Below, piece by piece: positions 47,181 through 59,148 of a stretch of DNA of 64,000 nucleotides. The DNA comes from Prosopis cineraria. Lineage: Eukaryota > Streptophyta > Magnoliopsida > Fabales > Fabaceae. A program made the position numbers and the translations under genes. The notes beneath the pieces were generated by a model. The model worked only from the letters and a program-made list of their open reading frames with translations. It was not told the DNA's origin and did not search any database. Position 1 is the first letter of the stretch; the number at the start of each line of letters is the position of its first letter. The stretch is from the NCBI RefSeq assembly GCF_029017545.1, contig NW_026555341.1, forward strand, positions 38,316,001 through 38,380,000, read 5' to 3'.

Positions 47181-48444
47181 AACTCCCTCTCTTGCATCTA
47201 TTTTTTGTGAATAAATCTTTAAGTTTGATTTTTTATGGTTCGCCGTGGCCAATAGCGGACAATATGAAAAAAAATTTAGATGACAACATTCATTAACATA
47301 TTAAATCACATAACTTGTTAAGTTTAAAATCAAAACAATATGAATATATAAATTATAACAATTTAAAATTAATTACTGAATTATATCAATTACAACTATA
47401 AGTATATAACTTAATGTTAAATATATAACACATCGTTGCAGACAAGTGACCTCCAGGCTATAAAGGTGACGACAATAGATAGATATAAAAATAAATTATA
47501 TTAATATAATTAATATATTATAAAAAAGAGATTACCTTGTACTGTTTGCTTTGTCTTATTAAAATTATCAGTATCAAGAATGTAACTTTTGTTTTGAATA
47601 GGGATTGCAAATATTAAAATTATAATTAATTTAATTAATATATTTAATGTATGTTTTTTAAAAAATTATATATATATAATATTCAGGATGTCCTAAGAAT
47701 AATCATGTGTTTCATCTCATCCCAAATTCCTTTTTGTTCTATCCTGCAAAATCTCATCCCACTCTTTTTAGGTCAGGAAAGACCCCATCCCAGTATAACC
47801 AAAATAGAATCAAGTCATTTAGAATGGATACAAGGTTAAATACCCTTGATTACAACCTACTATCCTTTTAAAAAAAAAAAACTGAAAAATGCATTCATAA
47901 TTCAAAAGATATTACAATGAAGAAATATCACCTAATTGGTTTTCTTTTCTTTTTTAATTTTGTTGTTTCTCTCAAGTCTCAACCATATCTATTTATTTAT
48001 TTATGGAATCACTTCCATAAAAATCATTTCTTGTATCAAACAATATCTTGGTTTATTTTGTATGATGGTTGCTCGCTACTATCTGCATCTTGCTTGTATT
48101 TTACAGCCTCGAATTGAAATGTCAAACGTGAGAAAGTGAAAGGCCTACGTTAAAATCGTGCTGGATCTACTATTTGATTAAACTCATGAGCCCATTCCCA
48201 GCCCCACTTTAAAAAATTGGAAGGTTCTCACTCCATTGCGGCTTTTGGTAGCAACTTCTGCTAATGGCCCAAAGACTGCTGTGCTGTGCGAATGCTGCTT
48301 CTACTTCTCCTCCTCCTCCTCTGTGAATGGTTCCTCGCTCATGGCATTGGTCCCCTTGCACGAACTGAAGGACTCGACTCTTCATCCGCTCATGCCTGCC
48401 ACTGATGATGAATCAGAGAAGAATTCGCAGTTTTTGGTGGTGAC

Positions 48445-50520
48445 ATGAGGGGGTTTTCATCGTTAGCATCATCTGCCCGGGCCTCATCTGCACTGAGAAA
48501 TCCTCCTGAAGCGGCTCTCAAGCAGAGGAATCTTCAGCATCAAAAACTTCCGAAGGAAGCCCCAACTTCTTTACAAGGTGAGCCCTCGCTTAACCATCCG
48601 AATAAGCCAAAAGGTGGTGTTGCCAAAGTTGATCATGTCTACATTTCCCAAGTATTGTCGAGACCTGAATGGGTGTTACTTCTTAAACACGAACTAAATG
48701 CTAAGAGGATCGTTCTTAATTCTCATTCAGTTATTAGTGTCTTTCAAAACCTGGAAAATCCATTGTACTCTATAAAGTTTTATGCTTGGGTTTCGAATAT
48801 ACACCCTGCATTAGCAGCGAGTCAGTCAGTTAGAGATGTTTTATCGAACTCTCTGTATCGGAAAGGTCCGGTCATTTTGTCTGTTGAATTGATTCGGGAT
48901 ATTCAAAAGTCTGGTTTTCGGATTGCTGAAGACCTGCTCTGTTTATTGATTGGAAGTTGGGGGAGACTCGGGTTGGCAAAATACTGTTCTGATATTTTTG
49001 GCCAAATCTCATATTTAGGTCTTAATCCAAGCACAAGGTTATATAACGCTCTCATTGATGCATTGGTGAAGTCCAATTCGATTGACTTGGCATATCTTAA
49101 ATTTCAACAGATGACGGCTGATAATTGTCAACCGGATAGAATCACATACAATATCCTTATTCATGGAGTTTGCAAAACTGGTGTGGTGGATGAGGCACTT
49201 CGCTTAATGAGGCAAATGGAGGGCAGGGGACATTTTCCCAATGTTTACTCATATACAATCCTAATTGATGGGTTTTGTAATGCTAAGAGAGTTGATGAGG
49301 CCTTCCAAGCATTAAAGACAATGAAGGACAAGAAAGTGTATCCTAATGAGGCAACTATCAGAACATTGATTCATGGGACTTTCCGTTGCTTAGATCCAAG
49401 TAAGGCTCTTGAGTTACTATCCAATTTGCTTGACACAACGCCCAACTATTTTAAGTTAGTTTGTGATACTATACTCTCTTGCCTCACAAATAATTCTCTG
49501 GCGAGAGAGACAATCGTTTTTCTCAGAACAGCACAAGCAAAAGGTTATTTCCCTGACAATTACATATTCAATGTCATAATGGCTTGTTTGGTAAAGGGAT
49601 CAGAGATTCAAGAGACATGTAAGATATTTGATAGTTTCAGAGAAAAAGGAGTGAAGCCAGATATTGGTACTTATCTTGCACTTATGGAGGCCTTATACAA
49701 GGATGGACATGAGGAGGATGGTGATCGGATTCACAGTAAGTTGTTCAGGGATGGGCTAATTACTACTATCTTTTCATATAACATGCTAATTGACTGCTTC
49801 TGCAAAGCCAAAATGATTGATAAAGCATTAGAAGCTTTCAAGAATATGCAGCATAGGGGGCTTACTCCTAATCTAGTTACCTTTAATACCCTTATTAATG
49901 GGCATTGCAAGGGTGGAGCAATAGTTAAGGCCCAAGAACTGCTGAAGATGCTTCTAGAAATTGGACTTAAACCTGATATTTTCACATTTAGTTCTATAAT
50001 TGATGGGCTTTGCCGTGTACACCAAACTGAGGAAGCCTTTAAATGCTTCACCGAGATGATTGAGTGGGGTGTCAATCCAAATGCTGTGATTTACAATATC
50101 TTAATCCGGTCTTTATGTGCCATTGGTGATGTTGCGAGAGCTATGAAACTCATAAGAAGAATGCACGAGGAAGGATCAAGGCCTGATACATTCTCCTATA
50201 ATGCTCTGATTCACAGTTTCTGTAGATTGAACAAAGTCGAGAAAGCTAAAATGGTTTTGATTTCTATGTCAAAGTCTGGTGTGAAACCTGATAATTACAC
50301 ATATGGTGCTTTTATAGAGGCACTATTAGAATCTGGGAGATTTGAAGAGGCTAAGAAGATCTTTTACTCAATGGAGGAAAATGGCTGCTCTCCTGATGCA
50401 TATATATGTAACCTAATTGTTAAGGAGTTGGTTGAACAAAACTGCTTGGAAGAGGCTCAAATCATTGCAGAAAGATGCAAACAGAAGGGAATATCCTTGA
50501 ACTCTGTTACTATCTTGTAG
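48445..50520 (+). CDS. P-class pentatricopeptide repeat protein
   Basis: Sequence-specific RNA-binding helical-repeat protein, almost certainly imported into mitochondria or plastids. Intronless, 691 residues. The N-terminus (MRGFSSLASSARASSALRN) is Ser/Ala/Arg-rich with no acidic residue, as in mitochondrial presequences. From about residue 193 there are about 14 consecutive 35-residue P-type motifs, with typical signatures such as YNILIHGVCKTGVVDEALRL, SYTILIDGFC, TFNTLINGHC, YNALIHSFCRLNKVEKAKM and G(V/L)xPD/PN linkers. The fourth and fifth motifs are degenerate. There is no E, DYW or SMR domain. The upstream block with FYAWVSNIHP and QSVRDVL recalls Arabidopsis At3g16890 (PPR40, mitochondrial), but that assignment is from memory and tentative. 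Short open frames upstream overlap the 5' UTR. Confidence 0.93.
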   Translation: MRGFSSLASSARASSALRNPPEAALKQRNLQHQKLPKEAPTSLQGEPSLNHPNKPKGGVAKVDHVYISQVLSRPEWVLLLKHELNAKRIVLNSHSVISVFQNLENPLYSIKFYAWVSNIHPALAASQSVRDVLSNSLYRKGPVILSVELIRDIQKSGFRIAEDLLCLLIGSWGRLGLAKYCSDIFGQISYLGLNPSTRLYNALIDALVKSNSIDLAYLKFQQMTADNCQPDRITYNILIHGVCKTGVVDEALRLMRQMEGRGHFPNVYSYTILIDGFCNAKRVDEAFQALKTMKDKKVYPNEATIRTLIHGTFRCLDPSKALELLSNLLDTTPNYFKLVCDTILSCLTNNSLARETIVFLRTAQAKGYFPDNYIFNVIMACLVKGSEIQETCKIFDSFREKGVKPDIGTYLALMEALYKDGHEEDGDRIHSKLFRDGLITTIFSYNMLIDCFCKAKMIDKALEAFKNMQHRGLTPNLVTFNTLINGHCKGGAIVKAQELLKMLLEIGLKPDIFTFSSIIDGLCRVHQTEEAFKCFTEMIEWGVNPNAVIYNILIRSLCAIGDVARAMKLIRRMHEEGSRPDTFSYNALIHSFCRLNKVEKAKMVLISMSKSGVKPDNYTYGAFIEALLESGRFEEAKKIFYSMEENGCSPDAYICNLIVKELVEQNCLEEAQIIAERCKQKGISLNSVTIL

Positions 50521-53500
50521 AATATGTATTGACCTGGTTAAGAGATGCTGCTATATGGTGAGATTTTTTGATTTGGTGCTTGATTCAGGTACTTTGGATT
50601 GTAAAAATATTAATCAGAAATGGAGGAGAGGATAGGGGACCAGGTACTTCTCTTATGTTTTTCTCATGTATATTGGTATTAGCGGGCATTCTTTTGAGGC
50701 TTGAGGGAGATTATGAAAATGAGATAAGATTCTGTATTTGATACAGGAAGCTTTATGCTAGGGAGCATTGCCAGAACTATTCAACCAAGATCTATTTGGA
50801 ATTTGCGACATTATTTTTATCCTGCATGTTGTTAACTAAATTACATGTGCCGAATAGATGTTAAGCCACTGGATATGCTCTGGGGGTGAAGGGTATTCAT
50901 ACTTAGTAAGAAGTCTGAGATTCAAACATAAAACCCTTTTTCATACCGAAGAATAAGATATAGAGGAGAAATATGTGTTATAAATTATTTAATTTCACAA
51001 AAAGAGGTCTGCTGAACAAATTTAAAATAATTCTTTTTTTTTTAAATTGCATTTGGGCAAAAAATGCTTTATGTTAATAGCATCTTATCTTAGATTAGGA
51101 CTGAATTGACATTGTTATGGGACTATAATTTAGCAAACATACTCGACAAAACAAATAGAGGATAATAGTTTTCTCACAATACAATATATTCGACATTTTG
51201 AGAATTTAGTTTGTAACTTCTGTTCCACTTCTTGCAGCTTGAGTGTGGTTGAATCTCTTATTCTTTTTTTTTTTTTTTTTTACCTGAATGGTCAACCCCT
51301 GCATTTGTTTGGTGATCTGCGCACTATGGACTTTAATAGTTAATGCATGAGTATATGCCATCACTCATTCACTCTTACTGTTTGGCATGATCTCTCCTAT
51401 CAAATAATTGAGAACATTGTGGAGTTGGTCAGTCACTTGACAAGCCCTTGTGTTGCAATGGGGAAGAGACCAAGAAACATGTTTTGAGAGTTTCCGGCAA
51501 CTCTCGGGAAAGAAATTTAATCGACCAATGGTTCATGCATGTGATTGTGGATGCCATCAAGAATACTGTAAGTTGGACTTTATTGCATTATTCAGCTGGT
51601 TATGGTTAACATCAAAAGGAATGTCTGTGTCTTGAATATTTTAATATCTATCTTTTGTATTTTTTTTTTTTTAAAAACAAGTCTATATCAGCATGTAGTT
51701 GTTATTTTGTTGTTTCTCAGTGGCTGTCTTCTGATGGATATTACTCTAATGTTCTTTCTGAAATCTAAATATTCTCTGGTTTGTGAACAAGGAGAGTGTC
51801 TAATTATCTAAATATTCTTTCTTACTCTTCCCTCGTATATTTCTCCTTCTCTTCTTATTATGAAGTTTCGGTCCTTTTCCCATCACATTGCTACCTATTG
51901 CATCTGCCCGACTGACTTTAACACTCTAAGCCAAATAGATAGAGGAAGAACAAACAGTAACGGAATTGATCCTAGGTGGTTTTAGGGGACGCTGTGGTTT
52001 TTGCATCTTTAAAATGGAAATATCTAGTAGAATTTTTGTAAATTTACCCGGGTCCTAGGTAGCTTCTTCTTTGTATATACATTTTGTCAATATATTTTTT
52101 TTTTTAATTTTGAATTGCATCGTGTTTTTCTTTTTTAGTTCGGCAGCAAAAGGCCCTTCCCTTTGGTTGGATGCTTCATTTGTTAATGCTGATATGCCTA
52201 TAAAGCTGCTTGCGATGAATATCAATGCTTCCGGGGGACTAAACCGAAGGCTAGGATTTATGGATCCAGTGCGAACTTGAATGGATCCACTGCAGTGTGC
52301 AAATTAATTTTCCCTGTATCTCTGGCAAAGGCCATACAAAAGTGAATTAGAGAGTTGGTAAGGGATGGGGAATTTTCATTTAAGGATGCTGTATTTTGCT
52401 GCGCTGGTAGTAAATGTCAGTATTTTTGCATATTGATGTTTGGTTTTGCTTACTTGGATGATCTTCTGATATTTAGTTTTGTTATACACATCACACTTAA
52501 AGGATATATTGGCCATTTTGATTCCCAACCCCATTTGCCCACAATCGAATCGTTTACTACAATGTTTGTTTATGTTTAATAGGTAGATTTTTTTCCCCCT
52601 AAAAATGAAATAGGAAAGGCAACAATCTCTGGGTTTTTTTTTTTAGGGACATTTCTTATTTCTGTTTTAAAAAATATTTTTCCGTGTATAAAAATGTGAT
52701 ATATATTTTAATTTTTTTTCACTTTTATCTTCCCTTAAACATCCAACATCTACTCTTTTGATTTAGAGTATCTAGGATGCCTAGAATGACGAGCATGAAT
52801 CAACTTGAAATATTGAAGTTCAAATATTACTGCACTTTCTGGGACTGGCTAGAGAAAGAAACAAGCAGAACTAACCTGCTGCCTTGGTATCTACTCCTTC
52901 TAAGCTACAACATAAGATATTTTTTTAAAAAAATGATACATTGAAATTTCCATTGTCATTACAAGCCACTTATATTAAGTATTTAATGAAAGTATAATTT
53001 TAACTTGGTACAATTAAGTTTCTATAATTTTAACTATTTAAAATATTAGTCCCTCTATTGTAAATATTAAAATAATTTTGAGGATGATTTGCATTGCATT
53101 AATTGTTTTTGTGAAGCCTGCAAAGCTTTATATGTATCAAGGTTTTCATCGTGCCACCGCCAACTTTCCTCCACGCAACGGCCAGGCTAAGAGACGCAAA
53201 GATTTTCTTCACGTGGCAGATGGTCATCATCTCTCTCTTATAGAAGTGAAGCATCACTCCATAAGAGACCAGACAATGAAGCAGAAAAGAAGGCGAAGAT
53301 TCTGATGATTTTTGAAGCACCGAAAGCATTTAGATGGTACCATGGATCGGAACGTTTCTATTTGGACCGGCAGAAGGTTCCTCTTTTTTATTACATTGAA
53401 AGAAAGAAGTAAAAGAAAAATTGAAGATGTTGGATTTGCATTCTCAAAAGAAGTTTACATTACACAATTTGTTGAATCACCAAATTTATTATATTAAATA

Positions 53501-53603
53501 CTTAAGAACACAATACTATTGCAATTGTAAGAAGAAAGGAAAAACTCGATCGTTGTCTCTCCAGTAACATAATTTTGTATAATGCATTGTGTGTGCGTGT
53601 GTT
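50521..53603. other. PPR 3' flank and spacer
   Basis: The PPR 3' UTR likely spans the first 250 bp. Several locally balanced-composition patches (51420-51570 and 52140-52340) sit next to pyrimidine tract plus AG sequences and could be untranslated exons of an alternative 3' transcript. They contain no convincing coding sequence. A T-tract of 18 bases lies near 51263-51280. The block at 53080-53310 is open on both strands without similarity. Confidence 0.35.
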
Positions 53604-53624
53604 GGGGGGGGGGGGGGAGGGGGA
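53604..53624. repeat. Poly-G tract
   Basis: Fourteen G residues followed by A and five more Gs sit just after a GTGTGTGCGTGTG run. It is unusual in such AT-rich DNA and prone to length errors. Confidence 0.9.
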
Positions 53625-56600
53625 GCATGACCATTACATGTTAAAAAGAGAGAATTAATGACAATTAGGTTCTCAGTAAATTTTTTTGAAAAATGTATTG
53701 TAAATATTGCACAATATAAATGTTGAAAATATTGCACAATCATGAAAATAATGGTTCATGTACAACAATAAATGTGGTCTACAGAACAAATTTTAAGAAC
53801 TTGGGGAGATTAGACATATTATTTGTCCGGTGTTAATGTCATAGATTGTATTTCCGAAGTCATTATTGAGAAGTTACTTTATCCTTTTATTTGTGATTGA
53901 ATAGTATTACTTATTAGCATTACTTTTATGTTATTGTTTTTGTTTCCCTTATTCTCTGCGATCGGGTACTATTACTCCTGGCTCCAATATAAATGCTTGG
54001 TCCTTTTATTTAGATTCGTTTCCCACAAATAAGTGGAATGCTGATCTTTCAAAAGACTAATAGTCGTAATGTCAAATAAATATGGTGTAATTTTATTGCT
54101 TGAAAGTTGCTTTTAATAATTACAATTGAAGAATATTAATTACAAATAAAATATTTAAATTCTAGTTTTCAGTTTATAATTAGAATTGTTATTTGTAATT
54201 ATTTAAATTTACATTTGCAACTTATTCTTTTTTAAAAAATATCAGTGATCTAATTATCATTAATTTTTTATTGTGAAAACACTTTTACAAGTCTATGAAA
54301 TTTATACCAATTTTTAATCAGCCCCTATAATTTCAATTGTTCTAATTCAGATGTTAAGTTTGTTACTTAATCCCCCTCTACTAACACTGCTTGAAAATTG
54401 TTGACGTGGCTAACAAGCATCAGGTAGATTAAATGGCGAACACAGTGGACTGTTTTTTTATTTTTTTTTTACTTGTTGGGGGGGGGGGGGGGGGGACTTG
54501 AAACATCGTGCTCGCCTATTGCAGGAGGAACTGAAGAAATGAAAAATATCAATCCCAACCCCATGCCCAGATTCCAAAATCCCAAAGCATCATCCATGTC
54601 CCATTCCAAACCCCCTTTTTCCAAGAAAAAGAGCTGCTGTCAAGGTTGTTGTAATATTAGAATAAAAAATAAGGGTTGGATTGAGATTAAACATCAGATA
54701 AGAGTTTGGATTTAAAAAATTAATAATTTTTTTGAAAAATTATGTTTTAAGTCTTATAAAAAAAAGCTCGAGCTCGGGCGACTTTTCAACTGTTGTTCCC
54801 CAAAAATTAATGATTTTTCAAGTATTGTATTGTTAAAATAATTGATTTTGATTCTTTTGCCATTTATTTTAACACAATATTGATAAATTTTTATTAATTT
54901 CTTAAACATGATTATTTTGTAAGGTCTATTTTTTAGTTTTGATTAAAGTTGTACTCTATAATACATAAGTTTTTGTATTTATCGAATTTGTTAAAGTTGA
55001 TCTGGATTAAAATTTTTATTTCTATTTTAAAACTTGATTAAGATTCTATATCTGTATTTATATTTATTTATTTTATTAATTTTTTTATATTTTTAAATTT
55101 TTTAAAATAAGGTAGACTTATGAGCTCAGTGAGTCTTTCAAATAAGAGTTGGGTTTCAAAAATTAACTATTTTTTAAAAAATTAAGTTCATAGACCTAAA
55201 CCTATAAGAGTTGAGTCCACTCATTTTCCTACATCTATAATATATTTTTCAATTCCCACCCCATGAATGAACACAACCGCAAAGTGAGATGAATGACATG
55301 GCAGAAAAACAATAAAAAGAAAATAAAAAATTCCTAAATTGTAAAAACTCTTCAAAGTTCGGAGGTAAGGTCAGTTTTTTTGATGGAGAGAGTAGGATGG
55401 GGTTTTGGAATCTAGATGTGTGGTTGCGTGTGTATATATGTGTGAAAGAATGACATTAAAGTTCCAAATAATAATTTATGATGGTTAGGTTTTAAATGAA
55501 TTTTTTTTAAAAATTAGTTATAAATATTAATTTGGACAATTATAAATTCAAAAATTTTAACAACAAATAAAAAATTTAAATTTTAAATATAAATTGTAAT
55601 ATGTGGTTGAAATTTATTTTTTAATTATTTAAATTAATATTTATAATTTATTTTTAAAATTTTTTTTATCAAGAACTTTAATTTATCATGAGTTCTAAAT
55701 TTTAGAATTAGGAGTCCATTTGCAAAATGTGATATGATGGGACCATTCAAACCAAATAGGATGAAAACAAAGGCGGTCCCAATATCCCAAACCCCAAGCT
55801 CGCGAAATCATTTCTTTCTTCTTCTTCCAACCCTTTTCTTTTAACCTGGCCCCACATATCGGCATGCCATATTGTGTGGGACCCTCGCTATATGACAACC
55901 ACCCATGAAATTCATTTTCCATGGGGCAGAAGTGGAAGGTACAACCGATGTGACCCCACAATGTTAAATACTATATAAATTTGATCCTTTTTAAAATAAT
56001 AATTTTTGTTGATATCAAATTGAGCATTGTTTGTGTTGAAAAAAAAAAAAAAGATAAGTTGGATCCGAAATTTATCAAAATCAAGACATATTTTTGAGTT
56101 CAAAAATACTTATAAATTACTCTTTTTAATATTATTTATAAATTATTTTTATCAATATTATCAATATTAATATAATAAAAATATAAAAAATAAAATTTAG
56201 TAAAAGTACAAACATAACTTTCAAAAAGTAAATAAATTATATAATATTATTTTTTTATTTTTTTTTTAATTTTTAAGAATAGTTTAGACATTTATTTAAA
56301 AGAAAACATCATTATCAATTCAATGACTTATAAAATAGATCACTTCACCTTTTTAAAAAATGACTAATAAAGTAGATTAGAGGGAATATTCATTAACAAG
56401 ATTCTCATATCTAAAATGAAATTTAAACCCATAATCTTATGAATTTAAAGTTGTTAGCATTTAGAAATAACATTGAGTATTTGAAATGAAAAGGGGTGCA
56501 GTGTGTGAACTGTCTCCAATTGATATGAAAATCCCTGAATCGCATTAAATAATAATTAATAAATAAAAATGTCATATAATAATTATATATATATATATTG

Positions 56601-57063
56601 ATTTAACATATAATAATAATTATACAAAAGATGAGCAAAATTGAAGTCCCAAAAAAGGGAAACAGTTGGTAACCATACAAGGAAGAAAAAACAGAAAAGG
56701 AAAAGCTGAAATTTGAATTCTGGCTGATTGAGGGGCCCATGTCCTTTTTTGCCTTGCATTGCATTTGCACAGTATCTCATTACTACTTTGCTTTTTTACA
56801 TTGTAACAGCAACGACATATTATGATAACCATTGCAATTATTGAGTCCCCCACGCATATAACCAAGGAAATAAATTCAAACCACTAAAGTGATCCCATTT
56901 TTAGAATCCCAACACCAAATATCCGCTTTTCTCCTCCTTCCCGTTGACTGATTCTTCATTTCCTACATATCCCTCTCATCTTGCTTCTTTTGCCTCTTTA
57001 TTTGATTTATATAGCTTCACTACTGCCCACATGCAATTTATCAAGTGGTTGATATTGGATCAC
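53625..57063. other. Gene-free AT-rich stretch
   Basis: No gene supported. There is a second long G tract at 54478-54495. A more balanced patch at 55715-55965 has an 88-codon minus-strand frame but no recognisable motif. Phrases such as TTAATCCCCCTCTACTAAC near 54370 and AGTCCCTCTATTG near 53050 belong to the recurrent intergenic motif noted elsewhere. Confidence 0.4.
54478..54495. repeat. Poly-G tract
   Basis: An uninterrupted run of 18 G residues follows a T-rich stretch. Copy number is likely inaccurate or polymorphic. Confidence 0.9.
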
Positions 57064-57510
57064 AATTCGATTCTTGTCAATAAAATGTGGGTTATTTTTT
57101 TTATTTGGTAATTAAAAGTTTGGATGAGTTAAGGCTTGTAAGCTTTTCAAGGCTAAAATATACATTTGGACTCTTTACATATATATTTACAAATTATCTA
57201 TAAACAAGATATTCACACTACTAGTGTAATTTGAACTCTTAACCATACAGCTAAATCTTTGCTAGTTAGATTAACCTTTGTGTGTACAATTCAATTCTTG
57301 TCAATAAAAAATATGAATTTTTTAAGATAATCAAAGGTTTAGATGTGTTAGGTTCTGAAGGTTTGTGAAGGTTAAGACATGTTTTTAAATTTTTTACAGA
57401 GATATTTATAAACTATTTATTGATAATGTCCTCACATTGACAATAAATTTTTTATTTTGAAATGACTTAGGTGAAGCTATAAGTTGAATTTTAACGTAAA
57501 CTGTTGAGGA
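57064..57510. repeat. Diverged direct duplication upstream of the XRI1-like gene
   Basis: Two head-to-tail copies with a period of about 224 bp. TTCTTGTCAATAAA occurs at 57071 and 57295, followed in each by AAAGTTTGGATGAGTTAAGG or AAAGGTTTAGATGTGTTAGG. Further along, TATATTTACAAATTATCTAT pairs with GATATTTATAAACTATTTAT and ATATTCACACTA pairs with TGTCCTCACATT. Minus-strand phrases at 57210-57290 look SINE-like. Confidence 0.65.
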
Positions 57511-57610
57511 TATATTTATATTCCCACTAGATGTGTCCAAAAATTTCCACAAGCTTATAAGTCGCACATAAATAGAGCCGTTTCCCATCATTTGATAGCA
57601 CAACAAGAAA

Positions 57611-59148
57611 ATGAGCAGTGAGCTTCACTCCCTACCTTACTCTACTCCTCCTAGCCGCACCTTCATCAGTGGATCTTCCCTTTGGGATTATCACAGTCTC
57701 GGACTTCTCAACGCAGACAAAATGTCTTTAGGTACTTGCCCTTTTGTTTTTTTCCTCTACTTTTCCATTCTCTCTTTACCTCTTTCACTGTTCCCGTCTA
57801 TATGAATGACGAAACAATCAATGAATGTTCATGATGATTATATTGCTGATATATATGTTCAATTCAATCATACACAGTCATGGATGAAATTGCACCATGC
57901 TTCTCATCACCTCTCGACCTCTCAGATTTCTCGTCTGGCTACTTGGAAGATGCTTTGCTCGAGTTCACTGATCATTCCAAACGTCGTCGTTTGCTTCCTT
58001 GCCTGGATCATGAACCAGCAAGCAAGACTACATTCGATATTGATCTTGACAAGGTAGCCATAGATACATTCCTGTTCATCAGTTTGAAGTTCTTCTTGCT
58101 TCTTCCTCAAAACTGAGACTGGTATGTTTGCGCGTTTATCATATCTGTACTAACAGAGCTTCTGGAATAATTTCAACCCTATATCGCACCAGCAGCCAGC
58201 AGAGAATTTGTATTGCATGAACCAGATAGAAAGCATTGGTGAATTTTCAGGTATCAATGTTCCCAAGTTTAAATGGAGTACTTAATTAATTCTTTATTCT
58301 TGTTGCATTCATGGGGTGATAGTAATGTTTGTTTAATTTAAAGCTAAAAGATAGAGTGCATGCATTTACTGTCTGTAGTAATTAATTATTGCGGAAGTGG
58401 CCTTCCAGAGAGAGAAAACAAAAGGAAAGAAAATATATCTACAAAGTTATGTGTTTCTGTTGCGAAGGAAACTTTTGGTACGATTGTTAAATATATTTAC
58501 ATTATTTAAATAATATTGTAGATGTAGATGAGTGTGGAAGAACATGTATGAGCAGAATCAACGAGGAAGCAAAAATCCTAGCAGGAACTGAGACACCAGA
58601 AGAGATCACAGTATCTGCATCAGAATCTCCAGATTCATCCTCATCTTCCTACAACAAAAACCCACTTGCCTCTAAACCCAAGCATGACACAATAGCCGGT
58701 ACTTCCTTTTCTTCCTCACCGTCACTTAAAAACTTATATTAATTAGCGGGTTGTATCCGTCACCTCTCCCTTATATATGTGTGCGCGCGCGCGCGCGCTA
58801 TATCGGCACATCCCAGTTGTTTACTTCTTCATTCCACTGGTGTATCATGTAACCTAATTTTATTCAACAGAAAGGGACAAGGGGAAGAAGAGGGTGATAA
58901 CGAGAGTGGCGTATCCATTTGCGTTGGTGAAGCCAGGAGGAAGAGAAGGTGACGTAACGTTGAACGACATAAACGAAAGGATCTTGATGCGTCCCACAAG
59001 GCCGGTGAGGCATCCGGTGGGGGACTTCGCGTGTCGGCCTTGCGTGTCAGCGGAGGGTCCAGGACTCTCAGGGAAAGAGGTGGTGGCCCTCACCAGGATC
59101 CACACTCAGGGAAGAGGTACTATCACCATTATCAGAACCAAAGGTTGA
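57611..59148 (+). CDS. XRI1-like protein
   Basis: Plant-specific nuclear protein related to Arabidopsis XRI1 (X-ray induced transcript 1), which is needed for meiosis and the DNA-damage response; paralogs of unknown role exist. Exons: 57611-57731, 57878-58053, 58157-58250, 58522-58698 and 58871-59148. All introns are GT/AG; total 846 nt and 281 residues. The diagnostic part is the C-terminus: VAYPFALVKPGGREGDVTLN, DINERI, then LSGKEVVALTRIHTQGRG and the terminal TITIIRTKG, which parallels the XRI1 ending. The N-terminal half has a SLWDYHSLG segment, an acidic DLSDFSSGYLEDALLEFTD stretch followed by KRRRLLP (possible nuclear signal), and a Ser-rich SASESPDSSSSS stretch. It is probably a short paralog type; orthology to XRI1 itself is not certain. 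An ATAAATA motif at 57568-57574 is only 37 bp before the ATG, so the leader may be very short. Confidence 0.85.
58778..58798. repeat. (TG)(CG)n microsatellite in the last XRI1-like intron
   Basis: An alternating purine-pyrimidine run TGTGTGCGCGCGCGCGCGC lies about 80 bp downstream of the donor of intron 4. It is of a type able to form Z-DNA. Confidence 0.85.

Noticed and set aside
51420..52340. Possible extra coding exons downstream of the PPR gene
   Set aside because: The frames are short, contain no recognisable domain, and the PPR frame already ends with a clean stop; untranslated exons remain possible.
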